DNA from: Stenotrophomonas cyclobalanopsidis
GTDB lineage: Bacteria > Pseudomonadota > Gammaproteobacteria > Xanthomonadales > Xanthomonadaceae
Assembly: GCF_008710035.1 (NCBI RefSeq)
Contig: NZ_VYKI01000004.1
Coordinates: 163,956 to 227,955, forward strand
Reading direction: 5' to 3'
DNA: 64,000 bases
Part shown: piece by piece, positions 53,952 to 62,489 of the stretch
How positions within the stretch are numbered: the first letter of the stretch is position 1
How the letters are laid out: every line of letters starts with the position of its first letter
Notes under the pieces: model-generated
Seen by the model: only the letters and a program-made list of their open reading frames with translations
Told to the model about the DNA's origin: nothing
Database searches by the model: none
Position numbers and translations under genes: made by a program

Positions 53952-55367
53952 TCAGACGATGGCGTTGTGCCGGGCCTCGGGGGCTTCAGACAGGATCTCG
54001 TTCAGCTTGGCCAGCGCCCCGGCCAGCGCGCCCTGGTCGACTGCGCCGCCCAGCGACAGGCGGATCGCGTTGCCCGATGGCGGCTCTTCCACGCTGAAGG
54101 CATCCGAGCTGGCGATGCCCAGGCCCTGTTCCTGCGCGGCCTGGATCAGCCGGTACTGGTCCAGCCGTGGCGGCAGCGGCAGCCACACATGCAGGCCAGC
54201 CGGATGCGCCTGGGCGCGGGACGGCAGGTACTGCGCGGCAATCGCCTGGCGCTCGCGCAGTTCCTGCTGGAAGCGCTGCACCATGTCCTGGGCCTGGCCG
54301 CTGCGGATCCACTGCGACGCCACCGCCACCATCGACTGGGTCGGCATCAGCGCGATTGCGCGCAGCGCATCCAGCACCGGTTCCATCGGCTCGCCGGCCG
54401 GCACCACCAGGTAGGCGGTGCGCAGGCCCGGCGCCAGGCACTTGGACAGGGTGGAGATGTAGTAGACCGGGCAGCCGGCGTCGCGGTGGGCGGCCAGCGG
54501 TGGCGCGGCGTCACCGGCCAGCAACCAGTAGGGATCGTCTTCGATCACGGTCAGATCGTGCCGCTTCGCCACCGCCAGCAGGGCCTGCCGGCGCTGTGCC
54601 GACATCGTCGCCGTGGTCGGATTCTGGATGGTCGGCACCAGGTACAGCAGGCGCGGACGGCGTAGCTGGCAGGCTTCTTCCAAGGCGTCGGGCAGCATGC
54701 CTTCGGCGTCCATCGCCACCGGCACCACGCCCCGCTGCAGCACGCGCGCGGCCGCCAGCAGGCCCGGGTAGGTCAGCTGTTCGACGGCGATCAGCTCGCC
54801 CGGCTGGGTGCGGGCCAGGATCAGCGCACACAACGCGGTCTGCGCGCCCGGGCAGATCACCACCTGCTCGGCACCGACCGTGCCCAGCATCGGCGCCAGC
54901 CAGTGCACGGCCGCCGCCCGGTCCTCGCGGGTGCCGGCGCCGACGTGGTAGCTCATCAGTTCGCCCTGGCCCAGCTGCTGGCCCACGTGCTGGAAGCCGG
55001 CCTCCATGCCCTGTGCGAACGGCGCGCTGCCCAGCAGCGGCGGGATGTTCATGCTCAGGTCCACCGAGGTGCTGCGGTTGCCGGCCGACAGCGCGATGAA
55101 GGTGCCACCGGCTCCCTGCGCATCCAACAGGCCGGCCTGGCGCAGCTCGGCGAAGGCACGGGTGACCGTGGTCAGGTCCACGCCCACCTGCTGGGCCAGA
55201 TCACGCTGCGGCGGCAGCCGGTCGCCGGGGCGCAGCACGCCGTCATCCACTGCCTCGCGCACCTGCTGGGCAATCTGCAGGTACAGCGGGCCGGCGCCCT
55301 CGCGGAAGGGGCGGACCCAGGTGCGATTGGGGTGTTTCAGGCGGCGGCCGGCGGCAGGTGGCGTCAT
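53952..55367 (-). CDS. MocR-type regulator divergent from cyoABCD, paralog 1
   Basis: 471 residues from the ATG at 55367 (MTPPAAGRRL). Winged helix PGDRLPPQRDLAQQVGVDLT with TVTRAFAELRQ; aminotransferase-like domain with IEDDPYWLLAG and PLP lysine STLSKCLAPGLRTAY. Divergent from cyoA with the 55403-55427 palindrome between them, and followed on its own strand by the small-protein/DUF6436 operon carrying the same palindrome. The natural inference is that it controls both. Effector unknown. Confidence 0.9.
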   Translation of the reverse strand: MTPPAAGRRLKHPNRTWVRPFREGAGPLYLQIAQQVREAVDDGVLRPGDRLPPQRDLAQQVGVDLTTVTRAFAELRQAGLLDAQGAGGTFIALSAGNRSTSVDLSMNIPPLLGSAPFAQGMEAGFQHVGQQLGQGELMSYHVGAGTREDRAAAVHWLAPMLGTVGAEQVVICPGAQTALCALILARTQPGELIAVEQLTYPGLLAAARVLQRGVVPVAMDAEGMLPDALEEACQLRRPRLLYLVPTIQNPTTATMSAQRRQALLAVAKRHDLTVIEDDPYWLLAGDAAPPLAAHRDAGCPVYYISTLSKCLAPGLRTAYLVVPAGEPMEPVLDALRAIALMPTQSMVAVASQWIRSGQAQDMVQRFQQELRERQAIAAQYLPSRAQAHPAGLHVWLPLPPRLDQYRLIQAAQEQGLGIASSDAFSVEEPPSGNAIRLSLGGAVDQGALAGALAKLNEILSEAPEARHNAIV

Positions 55368-55402
55368 CGGGCAGTTGTTTCCATACGTGCACATGCACAA
55401 GT

Positions 55403-55427
55403 CCATACAATGATGTATCTTGTATGG
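55403..55427. promoter_or_regulatory. Predicted MocR operator in the mocR-cyoA region
   Basis: Perfect CCATACA-N11-TGTATGG inverted repeat, with a CCATACG half-site 22 bases away at 55381. Located about 120 bases upstream of cyoA and about 35 bases upstream of the MocR ATG. Confidence 0.62.
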
Positions 55428-55550
55428 GCTTGATTGGGGTGGTTCACCTTCTTGTAGGCGACCTCGTACCCACAGTGTAGCCGCTCCACGCCCGGGCGCT
55501 GCGCGCAGGCGAGCCGGTCAAGCGCGCTTCTTCAACAGGGTTGACCTCCA

Positions 55551-56456
55551 ATGAATATCTGCTGGAACCGCATCCGCCTGGCGCTGGTCGCCCTGGCCTC
55601 CGTCGGCCTGTCGGGCTGTGACTGGGTGCTGCTGGATTCGAAGGGCATGGTCGGGCTCGCCCAGCGCGACCTGATCCTGATCTGCATCGGCCTGATGTTG
55701 ATCGTGGTGATACCGGCCATCGTGCTGACCTTCGTGTTCGCCTGGCGCTTCCGCGCCGGCAACACCAAAGCGAAGTACATGCCTGACTGGTCGCACTCCA
55801 CCAAGGTGGAGATCGTGGTCTGGGGCGTGCCGCTGGTCATCATCGCGGTGCTGGCAATGATCGTGTGGAAGTCGACCCACGAACTGGACCCGTACAAGCC
55901 GCTGGATGTGGCCGGCGAACCGCTGCACGTGGACGTGATCGCCACCGACTGGAAGTGGGTGTTCGTGTACCCGGACCTGGGCATCGCCACGGTCAACCAG
56001 CTCAACTTCCCGGCCAACCGCCCGCTGGCATTCAACATCACCTCCAACTCGACGATGAATACCTTCTTCATCCCGCAGCTGGGTGGGCAGATCTACGCGA
56101 TGGCCGGCATGCGCACGCAGCTGCACCTGATCGCCAACGAGCCCGGCCAGTTCCGTGGCATGTCCGGCAACTACAGCGGGCATGGCTTCTCGAACATGAA
56201 GTTCATCGCCACCGCCAGCAGCAACGAAGACTTCGAGCGCTGGGTAGCCGAGGTGCGCAGTGCGCCGGATGCACTCAGCTTCGCCCGGTTCAAGGCGCTG
56301 GCCGCACCGACAAAGAATGCGCCGGTGCAGCACTTCTCCAGTGTTGAACCGCTGTTGTTCAAGAAGGTCATCGACCAGTTCATCGGCGTCGGTGAGAACA
56401 CTGCTGCTGCAACCCCGGCGGGTGCTGCCGGCGGTGCCCAGGTTTCCCAGGAGTAA
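55551..56456 (+). CDS. cyoA: Cytochrome bo ubiquinol oxidase subunit II (CyoA)
   Basis: 301 residues. Lipoprotein signal with lipobox LSGC (Cys23), two membrane helices ([20 protein letters not shown] and [17 protein letters not shown]), then a periplasmic cupredoxin-like domain ([51 protein letters not shown]). The CuA-ligand Cys and His of cytochrome c oxidase subunit II are missing, as expected for a quinol oxidase. First gene of cyoABCD; stop overlaps the cyoB start by one base. Confidence 0.97.
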   Translation: MNICWNRIRLALVALASVGLSGCDWVLLDSKGMVGLAQRDLILICIGLMLIVVIPAIVLTFVFAWRFRAGNTKAKYMPDWSHSTKVEIVVWGVPLVIIAVLAMIVWKSTHELDPYKPLDVAGEPLHVDVIATDWKWVFVYPDLGIATVNQLNFPANRPLAFNITSNSTMNTFFIPQLGGQIYAMAGMRTQLHLIANEPGQFRGMSGNYSGHGFSNMKFIATASSNEDFERWVAEVRSAPDALSFARFKALAAPTKNAPVQHFSSVEPLLFKKVIDQFIGVGENTAAATPAGAAGGAQVSQE

Positions 56457-58438
56457 TGAACATGTTGGGTAAATTGACGTGGGAGGCCGTGCCACTGCAC
56501 GAGCCGATCGTGGTGGTCACGTTGGCGGCCATGGTGCTGGGTGGCCTGGCGCTGCTTGGCGCAGTGACGTACTTCAAGCTGTGGGGGCCGTTGTGGCGTG
56601 ACTGGTTCACCACCGTGGACCACAAGAAGATCGGCATCATGTATGTGGTGGTGGCGCTGGTCATGCTGGTGCGTGGCTTTGCCGATGCGCTGATGATGCG
56701 CGCGCAGCTGGCAGCGGCTGGGCCGGGCAGTGACGGCTTCCTGCCACCGGAGCACTACGACCAGATCTTCACCGCCCATGGCGTGATCATGATCTTCTTC
56801 GTGGCCACGCCGTTCGTGGTCGGCCTGATGAACATCATCGTGCCGCTGCAGATCGGCGCGCGCGACATGGCATTCCCGTTCCTCAACGCCTTCAGTTTCT
56901 GGATCTTCGTGGTCGGCGCAGCGCTGATGATGATCTCGCTGGGCGTTGGCGAATTCGCCATGACCGGCTGGGTCGCCTATCCGCCGCTGTCGGGCATCGA
57001 GTTCAGCCCCGGCGTGGGTGTCGATTACTACATCTGGGCGTTGCAGGCGTCCGGTGTCGGCACGCTGCTGACCGGCGTCAACCTGTTCATCACCATCCTG
57101 CGCATGCGTGCGCCGGGCATGACCCTGATGAAGATGCCGGTGTTCACCTGGACCGTGCTGGTCACCAGCGTGATCATCATCGCCGCCTTCCCGATCCTGA
57201 CCGTGGCGCTGGGTGCGCTCACCCTGGACCGCTACCTGGACTTCAACTTCTACACCAACACATTGGGTGGCAACCCGATGATGTACGTGAACCTGGTGTG
57301 GGCCTGGGGCCATCCGGAGGTGTACATCCTGGTGCTGCCGGCGTTCGGCATCTTCTCTGAGGTGACCGCCACGTTCGCGCGCAAGAAGCTGTTCGGCTAC
57401 AAGTCGATGGTCGGCGCCACGCTGGCGATCGGCATCCTGTCGTTCATCGTCTGGCTGCACCACTTCTTCACCATGGGCTCCGGTGCCAGCGTCAATGCCT
57501 TCTTCGGCATCATGACGATGATCATCGCCATCCCCACCGGGGTGAAGATCTTCACCTGGCTGTTCACCATGTACGGAGGCCGCGTCGAGTTCAGCGTGCC
57601 GATGCTGTGGACCCTCGCCTTCCTGGTCACTTTCACCATCGGTGGCATGACCGGTGTGCTGCTGGCCATCCCGGGCGCGGACTTCCTGCTGCACAACAGC
57701 CTGTTCCTGGTTGCCCACTTCCACAACACCATCATCGGCGGCGCGCTGTTCGGCTACCTGGCCGGCTTCGCCTACTGGTTCCCGAAGGTGTTCGGCTTCA
57801 CCCTCAACGAACGCCTGGGCAAGTGGTCGTTCGCCTGCTGGGTGATCGGCTTCTACCTGGCCTTCATGCCGCTGTACATGCTCGGCTTCATGGGCATGAC
57901 CCGCCGCATGAACCAGTACGACAACCCGGCGTGGACGCCGTACCTGATCGCCGCCTTCATCGGTGCGCTGTTCGTGTTCGCCGGCATCATCCTGATGCTG
58001 GTGCAGATCTACGTGAGCGTGCGCGACCGCAAGCGCAACCTGGACCTGACCGGCGACCCCTGGAACGCACGCACGCTGGAATGGGCCACGCCCTCGCCGC
58101 CGCCGTTCTACAACTTCGCCGTGGTGCCCAAGGCCGATGAGCTGGACGCCTTCCATGAAGCGAAGAAGCGTGGCCTGCCGCCACCGCCGAAGAAGTACGC
58201 GCCGATCCACATGCCGAAGAACACCGGCGTGCCGCTGGTCCTCAACATCTGGATCCTGGTGCTGTGCTTCGCCCTGGTCTGGCACATCTGGTGGATGGCC
58301 GCGGCCAGCTTCATCGCGATGATCGTCACCCTGATCGTACGGTCCTACGACGAGGACGTGGACTACTACGTCAGTTCCGAAGAGGTGGCGCGCACCGAAG
58401 CGGCCAGCCTTGCCAAGCTGAAGGAGGTACGCGCATGA
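56456..58438 (+). CDS. cyoB: Cytochrome bo ubiquinol oxidase subunit I (CyoB)
   Basis: 660 residues, heme-copper oxidase subunit I with about 15 membrane helices. The Cu-B and heme region is complete: [20 protein letters not shown] with the His-Pro-Glu-Tyr motif, [12 protein letters not shown] with the paired His, and [16 protein letters not shown] with the heme-ligating histidines. [15 protein letters not shown] near the start is typical of CyoB. It pumps protons while reducing oxygen with ubiquinol electrons. Overlaps cyoC by four bases. Confidence 0.98.
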   Translation: MNMLGKLTWEAVPLHEPIVVVTLAAMVLGGLALLGAVTYFKLWGPLWRDWFTTVDHKKIGIMYVVVALVMLVRGFADALMMRAQLAAAGPGSDGFLPPEHYDQIFTAHGVIMIFFVATPFVVGLMNIIVPLQIGARDMAFPFLNAFSFWIFVVGAALMMISLGVGEFAMTGWVAYPPLSGIEFSPGVGVDYYIWALQASGVGTLLTGVNLFITILRMRAPGMTLMKMPVFTWTVLVTSVIIIAAFPILTVALGALTLDRYLDFNFYTNTLGGNPMMYVNLVWAWGHPEVYILVLPAFGIFSEVTATFARKKLFGYKSMVGATLAIGILSFIVWLHHFFTMGSGASVNAFFGIMTMIIAIPTGVKIFTWLFTMYGGRVEFSVPMLWTLAFLVTFTIGGMTGVLLAIPGADFLLHNSLFLVAHFHNTIIGGALFGYLAGFAYWFPKVFGFTLNERLGKWSFACWVIGFYLAFMPLYMLGFMGMTRRMNQYDNPAWTPYLIAAFIGALFVFAGIILMLVQIYVSVRDRKRNLDLTGDPWNARTLEWATPSPPPFYNFAVVPKADELDAFHEAKKRGLPPPPKKYAPIHMPKNTGVPLVLNIWILVLCFALVWHIWWMAAASFIAMIVTLIVRSYDEDVDYYVSSEEVARTEAASLAKLKEVRA

Positions 58439-59070
58439 ACCTGTTGACCCGCCCGGAGCTGGCCAGCGACACGCAGGCGCACGAGGACCACCACGCACAC
58501 GACCACAGCCATGAGCAGGGCGGCATGAAGGTGTTCGGCATGTGGGTCTACCTCATGTCCGACCTGGTGCTGTTCGGTTCGCTGTTCGCCTCGTACGCGG
58601 TGCTCAGCACCGCCTACGCCGGCGGCCCGACCGGCAAGGAGCTGTTCTCGCTGCCGTTCGTGATGGCCGAGACCTTCCTGCTGCTGGTGTCCAGCATCAC
58701 CTATGGCCAGGCCGTGCTGGCCATGCACCGGCTGGACAAGGCCGCCGTGCTGCGCTGGCTGGGTGTGACCTTCGTGCTCGGTGCCTCGTTCATCGGCATG
58801 GAGATCTACGAGTTCTCGCACCTGATCCATGAAGGTGCAGGCCCCAGCACCAGCGCCTACCTGTCGGCGTTCTTCGCACTGGTCGCCACCCATGGCCTGC
58901 ACGTGGCCAGCGGCCTGATCTGGATGGCGGTGGTGATGCACCAAGTCTACCGCCGTGGCCTGACCCCGACCAACATCACCCGCGTCTCGTGCCTGAGCCT
59001 GTTCTGGCACTTCCTGGACCTGGTGTGGATCTGCGTCTTCACCTTTGTCTACCTGATCGGAGCTTTCTGA
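58435..59070 (+). CDS. cyoC: Cytochrome bo oxidase subunit III (CyoC)
   Basis: 211 residues. A His/Asp-rich N-terminus ([12 protein letters not shown]) precedes five membrane helices; [55 protein letters not shown] and [20 protein letters not shown] match CyoC. Start overlaps cyoB as ATGA. The His-rich leader is longer than in E. coli CyoC and may bind metal. Confidence 0.96.
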   Translation: MNLLTRPELASDTQAHEDHHAHDHSHEQGGMKVFGMWVYLMSDLVLFGSLFASYAVLSTAYAGGPTGKELFSLPFVMAETFLLLVSSITYGQAVLAMHRLDKAAVLRWLGVTFVLGASFIGMEIYEFSHLIHEGAGPSTSAYLSAFFALVATHGLHVASGLIWMAVVMHQVYRRGLTPTNITRVSCLSLFWHFLDLVWICVFTFVYLIGAF

Positions 59071-59071
59071 C

Positions 59072-59404
59072 ATGGCCCACGTCGAAACCTCGCGCGCCGG
59101 CAATGCGCACGGTTCCACCACGTCCTACCTGATCGGCTTCGTGCTGTGCGCGCTGCTGACGGTGGTGCCGTTCGCACTGGTGATGAACCCGGTGCTGTCG
59201 CGGCCGCTCACGCTGTTCCTGCTGGTCGGCTTCGCGGTGGCGCAGATCCTGGTGCAGCTGGTCTACTTCCTGCACATGGACCGCAAGTCCGAAGGCGGCT
59301 GGAACCTGGCCAGCTTCGTGTTCACCCTGGTGATCCTGTTCATCGTCGTCGCGTTGTCGGTCTGGATCATCTGGAGCATGCACTACCACATGATGATCAA
59401 CTGA
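59072..59404 (+). CDS. cyoD: Cytochrome bo oxidase subunit IV (CyoD)
   Basis: 110 residues with three membrane helices (YLIGFVLCALLTVVPFALVM, LTLFLLVGFAVAQILVQLVY, FVFTLVILFIVVALSVWIIW) and the conserved FLHMDRKSEGGWN loop. CyoD is needed for CuB binding and assembly of the complex. It starts one base after the cyoC stop. No cyoE (heme O synthase) follows. Confidence 0.95.
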   Translation: MAHVETSRAGNAHGSTTSYLIGFVLCALLTVVPFALVMNPVLSRPLTLFLLVGFAVAQILVQLVYFLHMDRKSEGGWNLASFVFTLVILFIVVALSVWIIWSMHYHMMIN

Positions 59405-59416
59405 GCCTTGAGACCC

Positions 59417-60109
59417 GTGAAAGGCATTGCATTTCCCCATCGTGGCCTGCGCCTGGCCGCAGGTCTGCTGCTCGGCCTGCTGCTCGGCCTGCTGGTCGGC
59501 TGCAGCGCGCAGTCGCGCATGGACTTCAACGCCAAGGACATTGCCTGCGAAGAGCTTGGCCAGCACTGGTCAATGCCCGACAGCCACGGCACCGTGCGTG
59601 GCCCGAAGGATCTGCAGAACCAGGTGACCTACCTGTTCTTCGGCTTCACCAGTTGCCCGGACGTGTGCCCGACCACCATGGTAGAGCTGAGCCAGGTGAA
59701 GCACCTGATGGGCAAGGATGCCGACGAGCTGCAGGTGGTGTTCGTCAGCGTCGACCCGGCGCGTGATACGCCGGAGGTTGCGCGTACCTATGTGGAAGCC
59801 TTCGATCCCAAGGCGATCGCCTTGGTCGGCAACGAAGCGCAGCTGGCGGCGATGGCCAGCGACTTCAAGGCGTTCTACGAAAAAGAGCCCGGCCAGGTAC
59901 CGGATACCTACACCATGAGCCACATCGCCGGTGGCTACGTATTCGACCGCCAGGGCCGCCTGCGCCTGTTCGCGCCCTACGGCATGCCGGTGGACAAGCT
60001 TTTCTCCGACGTGCAGCGCCTGCTGCTGGAACCGGCCCATCCAGCGGCAGGTAACGACGCGCTGGCCAACTGCAGCCTCAAGCACAGCGATTCGCTCGCC
60101 GCCCGCTGA
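59417..60109 (+). CDS. SCO1/SenC family copper-chaperone-like lipoprotein
   Basis: 230 residues from the GTG at 59417; a TTG at 59408 is an alternative. N-terminal helix with lipobox LLVGC, then a thioredoxin-like domain: FFGFTSCPDVCPTTMVELSQ with the CxxxC copper site and TYTMSHIAGGYVFD with the third ligand His. SCO proteins deliver copper to CuA or CuB sites or act as thiol reductants. Placed about a dozen bases after cyoD, where cyoE would usually be, so probably in the cyo operon. Confidence 0.93.
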   Translation: MKGIAFPHRGLRLAAGLLLGLLLGLLVGCSAQSRMDFNAKDIACEELGQHWSMPDSHGTVRGPKDLQNQVTYLFFGFTSCPDVCPTTMVELSQVKHLMGKDADELQVVFVSVDPARDTPEVARTYVEAFDPKAIALVGNEAQLAAMASDFKAFYEKEPGQVPDTYTMSHIAGGYVFDRQGRLRLFAPYGMPVDKLFSDVQRLLLEPAHPAAGNDALANCSLKHSDSLAAR

Positions 60110-60126
60110 CGCCACCTCTACCGCAG

Positions 60127-60151
60127 TGGGTGCCGACCGTTGGTCGGCACA
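60127..60151. repeat. REP unit GTGCCGACCGTTGGTCGGCA
   Basis: Single copy between sco and the next feature; same type as at 51403 and 61921. Confidence 0.8.
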
Positions 60152-60166
60152 TCCCCCATTATCAAT

Positions 60167-60199
60167 CCCCGGCCGGCCAGGAGAGCCAACCGGCCGGGG
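60167..60199. terminator. GC hairpin between convergent genes
   Basis: Perfect 10-bp stem CCCCGGCCGG/CCGGCCGGGG with a 13-base loop and no clear T-run. Position just after the stop of the minus-strand gene suggests bidirectional termination; the missing T-run lowers confidence. Confidence 0.45.
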
Positions 60200-60214
60200 G
60201 CACCACTCAACGCT

Positions 60215-60790
60215 TCACTTGGTCTCTTCCCACTGCACCACATCCGGCTCGGTCGCGCGGATGCCGGCGGTGGACAGCAGCTGGCTGGTCGCATCCAGCG
60301 CCGCGTTCACCGACGGGTACTCCACGATGGCCTGGCCCGAAGCCTTCGACACCTTCACTACGGTGCCACCGGTGGCAGTTGCCGCGCGCTGCGCCGATGC
60401 TGCATCGGTGAAGAACACCTTGACCCGCGACGTGGCCACCACCGGCGCCCCGTCACGGGAGACCGCCGCCGCGAACTTGCCGGCACCGGCATCAGCAGGC
60501 GCCGCCGCTGCGCCATCCAGCGAACGCTTGGTCCGCGAACTGGTGGCCGCCACCTGCGGGGTGATCGTGAACCGACCGCCGCTGGCCTGCTTCACGGTGG
60601 TCGAGGGAGACAGCTGGAAGCGCGTGCCGCCCACATCGAACGAGCGGCCGGTAGCGGACGCCTTCAGTTCCTGCGCATCCATGGTCGAAAGGGTCCTGGC
60701 TGGAGGGGTCTGCCCCGAGCTCTGTGCCCAGGCAGGGGAGGTCATCGCCGCGAGGGCGAGCGTGCTCAACAGAATGGTGGTCTTCATCAT
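60215..60790 (-). CDS. Secreted protein resembling a subtilase propeptide/inhibitor
   Basis: 191 residues. Signal peptide (MMKTTILLSTLALAAMTSPA, cut after WAQ). The middle is Ala/Ser/Thr-rich; the last ~75 residues (SRVKVFFTDAASAQRAATAT, ASGQAIVEYPSVNAALDATS, TAGIRATEPDVVQWEE) show the alternating pattern of an I9/propeptide-like domain. It starts one base from the protease-remnant stop (TGATG), i.e. as the next gene of that operon. Inferred role: inhibitor or chaperone of the neighbouring protease. Similarity is weak. Confidence 0.65.
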   Translation of the reverse strand: MMKTTILLSTLALAAMTSPAWAQSSGQTPPARTLSTMDAQELKASATGRSFDVGGTRFQLSPSTTVKQASGGRFTITPQVAATSSRTKRSLDGAAAAPADAGAGKFAAAVSRDGAPVVATSRVKVFFTDAASAQRAATATGGTVVKVSKASGQAIVEYPSVNAALDATSQLLSTAGIRATEPDVVQWEETK

Positions 60791-61695
60791 CAGTGCCCCA
60801 GAACGCGGATCTTGAAGAATTCGAGGTTGCCGCGTGATGCTGCGGTCGCGGCCTGCCCCATGTCGGTCACTTCCAACGTCCAGGTGCCGCTGGCATTCTC
60901 ATCCAGGAAGGCATTGCTGGACAGCAGGTCCCAGCTGGTGAAACTGCTCTGCGAGCCGCGCACGCCTGAACCGATGGCGGTGAACGCCGGTTGCACCACG
61001 CTGCGGGTGCCGCTGGGCGAAACCAGCACGAACTGCAGCTGGCGCGTGTTGCGGTGGTTGACCCGGAAGCCCAGCTGCACGCTTTCGATGTTGCGCGCGC
61101 CATTGTCCAACTGGAAGGTCAGGCGTGCGGCGGCGGCCGAGGTGTTGCCGATGGCCACGGTGCGCGTGGTAGTGCGCCAGCCGCTGTCGACCAGCGGTCC
61201 CAGCGACTGGAAGTTCTCGGCGACCTGCACTGCACGCGCAGCATTGACCACACCAAAGCCGTACCAGTTGCTATAGGCACGGTTGGCCGCATTCACCGTC
61301 CACCCCGGCACCAGAGTGCGGCCGTCGGCCAGCGTCACCGCCGGCTGGTTCGGATGGTTGCGGGTGGCGGTGGTGGCCAGGATGTACTTCACATCGCGAT
61401 AGGACAGGTTCGGATTGGCTTCCAGCACCAGTGCCGCCACGCCCGATACCATCGGCGCCGACGCCGAGGTGCCGTTCATCTTGGCGGTGTAGTTGCAGGT
61501 GCTGTCGATGGCCGACAGGTTGCTGTCCAGCGCGTCCTCGCGGTTGGTGTTCTTGTTGCTGCCCTGCACGCACCCGGTCACGTCGGTGGTGACGATGGCC
61601 GGGTCGTAGGCGCGCGCCGCCACGCCGGGGACGTACTGCGCCTGCAGGCCGTACTCGCCGCCAAAGGCCGACACCCACAGCGCCGAGCCGGTGAT
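60790..61695 (-). pseudogene. 5'-truncated kexin-type (S8B) protease with P-domain
   Basis: About 300 residues of recognisable protein, from TGSALWVSAFGGEYG to the stop. It has the catalytic Ser motif NGTSASAPMVSGVAALVLEA, the following LSYRDVKYILATTATRNHPN helix, and a complete P/Homo-B domain (LTFQLDNGARNIESVQLGFR onward). The Asp and His parts of the triad and the signal peptide, at least 250 residues, are missing: upstream sequence has no further protease similarity in any frame. The frame opens further (to 61905) but runs through repeats. Confidence 0.75.
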
Positions 61696-62048
61696 CGCAA
61701 CAGGCCAAACGCGACACAGCGAAGAACCCCCTACCTGTTCCCCGTGCGGATATCCGAATGTGCAAAACACGTCACAAACACTTATTCCGGCAAGGAATAA
61801 CGACCCGCGCCTGAGCCCGCCATGGTCCCGCTCTGGTAGGTGGCAATCTTGGCCGGCACATCCATCCGCGCCATGAGCCTCGGCGGACGCGGCCCATCCA
61901 CGCATGGTGTGGATCTACCGGTCGGTGCCGACCGTTGGTCGGCACATCCATCCAAGCCCGGCGGCACCCCCATCGACCATCATCGCGCGACCTCCCCGTC
62001 GGCTGTGCTACTACGGCGGTGTACCCCTTCCTCCCCCGGAGCACGACC
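61696..62048. other. Intergenic region with deletion junction and REPs
   Basis: From 61696 protease similarity stops. An AT-rich stretch (about 61755-61800) containing a minus-strand TTTGTGACGTGTTTTGCAC could be the original protease promoter, which would mean an internal deletion. REP units occupy 61836-61950. No gene found. Confidence 0.5.
61836..61950. repeat. Three REP units
   Basis: GTAGGTGGCAATCTTGGCCG (61836, degenerate stem), ATCCACGCATGGTGTGGAT with CTAC (61895-61918), and GTGCCGACCGTTGGTCGGCA (about 61925-61944). Confidence 0.82.
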
Positions 62049-62489
62049 ATGGTCAACCCCGTCGCCCAGGCCCATCGCGGCTTGGGCACCACGCTTTTCA
62101 GCCTGCTGAATCCGATACCGTTCGGCTTCTTCGTGGCCGGCCTCATCTTCGACATCCTCTACCTCAACACCGCCGAGGTGATGTGGGGCAAGTCCGCCGC
62201 CTGGATGATCACCTTCGGCCTGCTGATCGCCATCATTCCGCGGCTGATCAATCTGTTCGCGGTGTGGCGCCGCAACGGCACCGCCACCGGTATGGACCGC
62301 GTGGACTTCGTGCTGAATCTGCTGGCCATCGTGCTGGCCATCTGGAACGCCTTCGTGCACAGCCGCGACGCCTATGCGGTGGCGGTGCCGGGCACCGTGC
62401 TGTCCGCGCTGACCGTGGCCCTGATCGCGATCGGCTACATTCTGTTGTCACTGCAGGCCCCGGTGCTGCAGGGAGGTCGTCATGGCTGA
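62049..62489 (+). CDS. DUF2231 domain-containing membrane protein
   Basis: 146 residues from the ATG at 62049 (MVNPVAQAHRG). Four membrane helices: PFGFFVAGLIFDILYL, WMITFGLLIAIIPRLINLFA, VDFVLNLLAIVLAIWNAFVH and LSALTVALIAIGYILLSL, in the DUF2231 pattern. These small membrane proteins often precede sorbosone-dehydrogenase-like genes, as here (8-base overlap). Function unknown. Confidence 0.88.
   Translation: MVNPVAQAHRGLGTTLFSLLNPIPFGFFVAGLIFDILYLNTAEVMWGKSAAWMITFGLLIAIIPRLINLFAVWRRNGTATGMDRVDFVLNLLAIVLAIWNAFVHSRDAYAVAVPGTVLSALTVALIAIGYILLSLQAPVLQGGRHG

Noticed and set aside
61696..61905. Start of the protease fragment as a full short gene
   Set aside because: This part of the frame crosses REPs and has no signal peptide or protease similarity, so the fragment is treated as a remnant.
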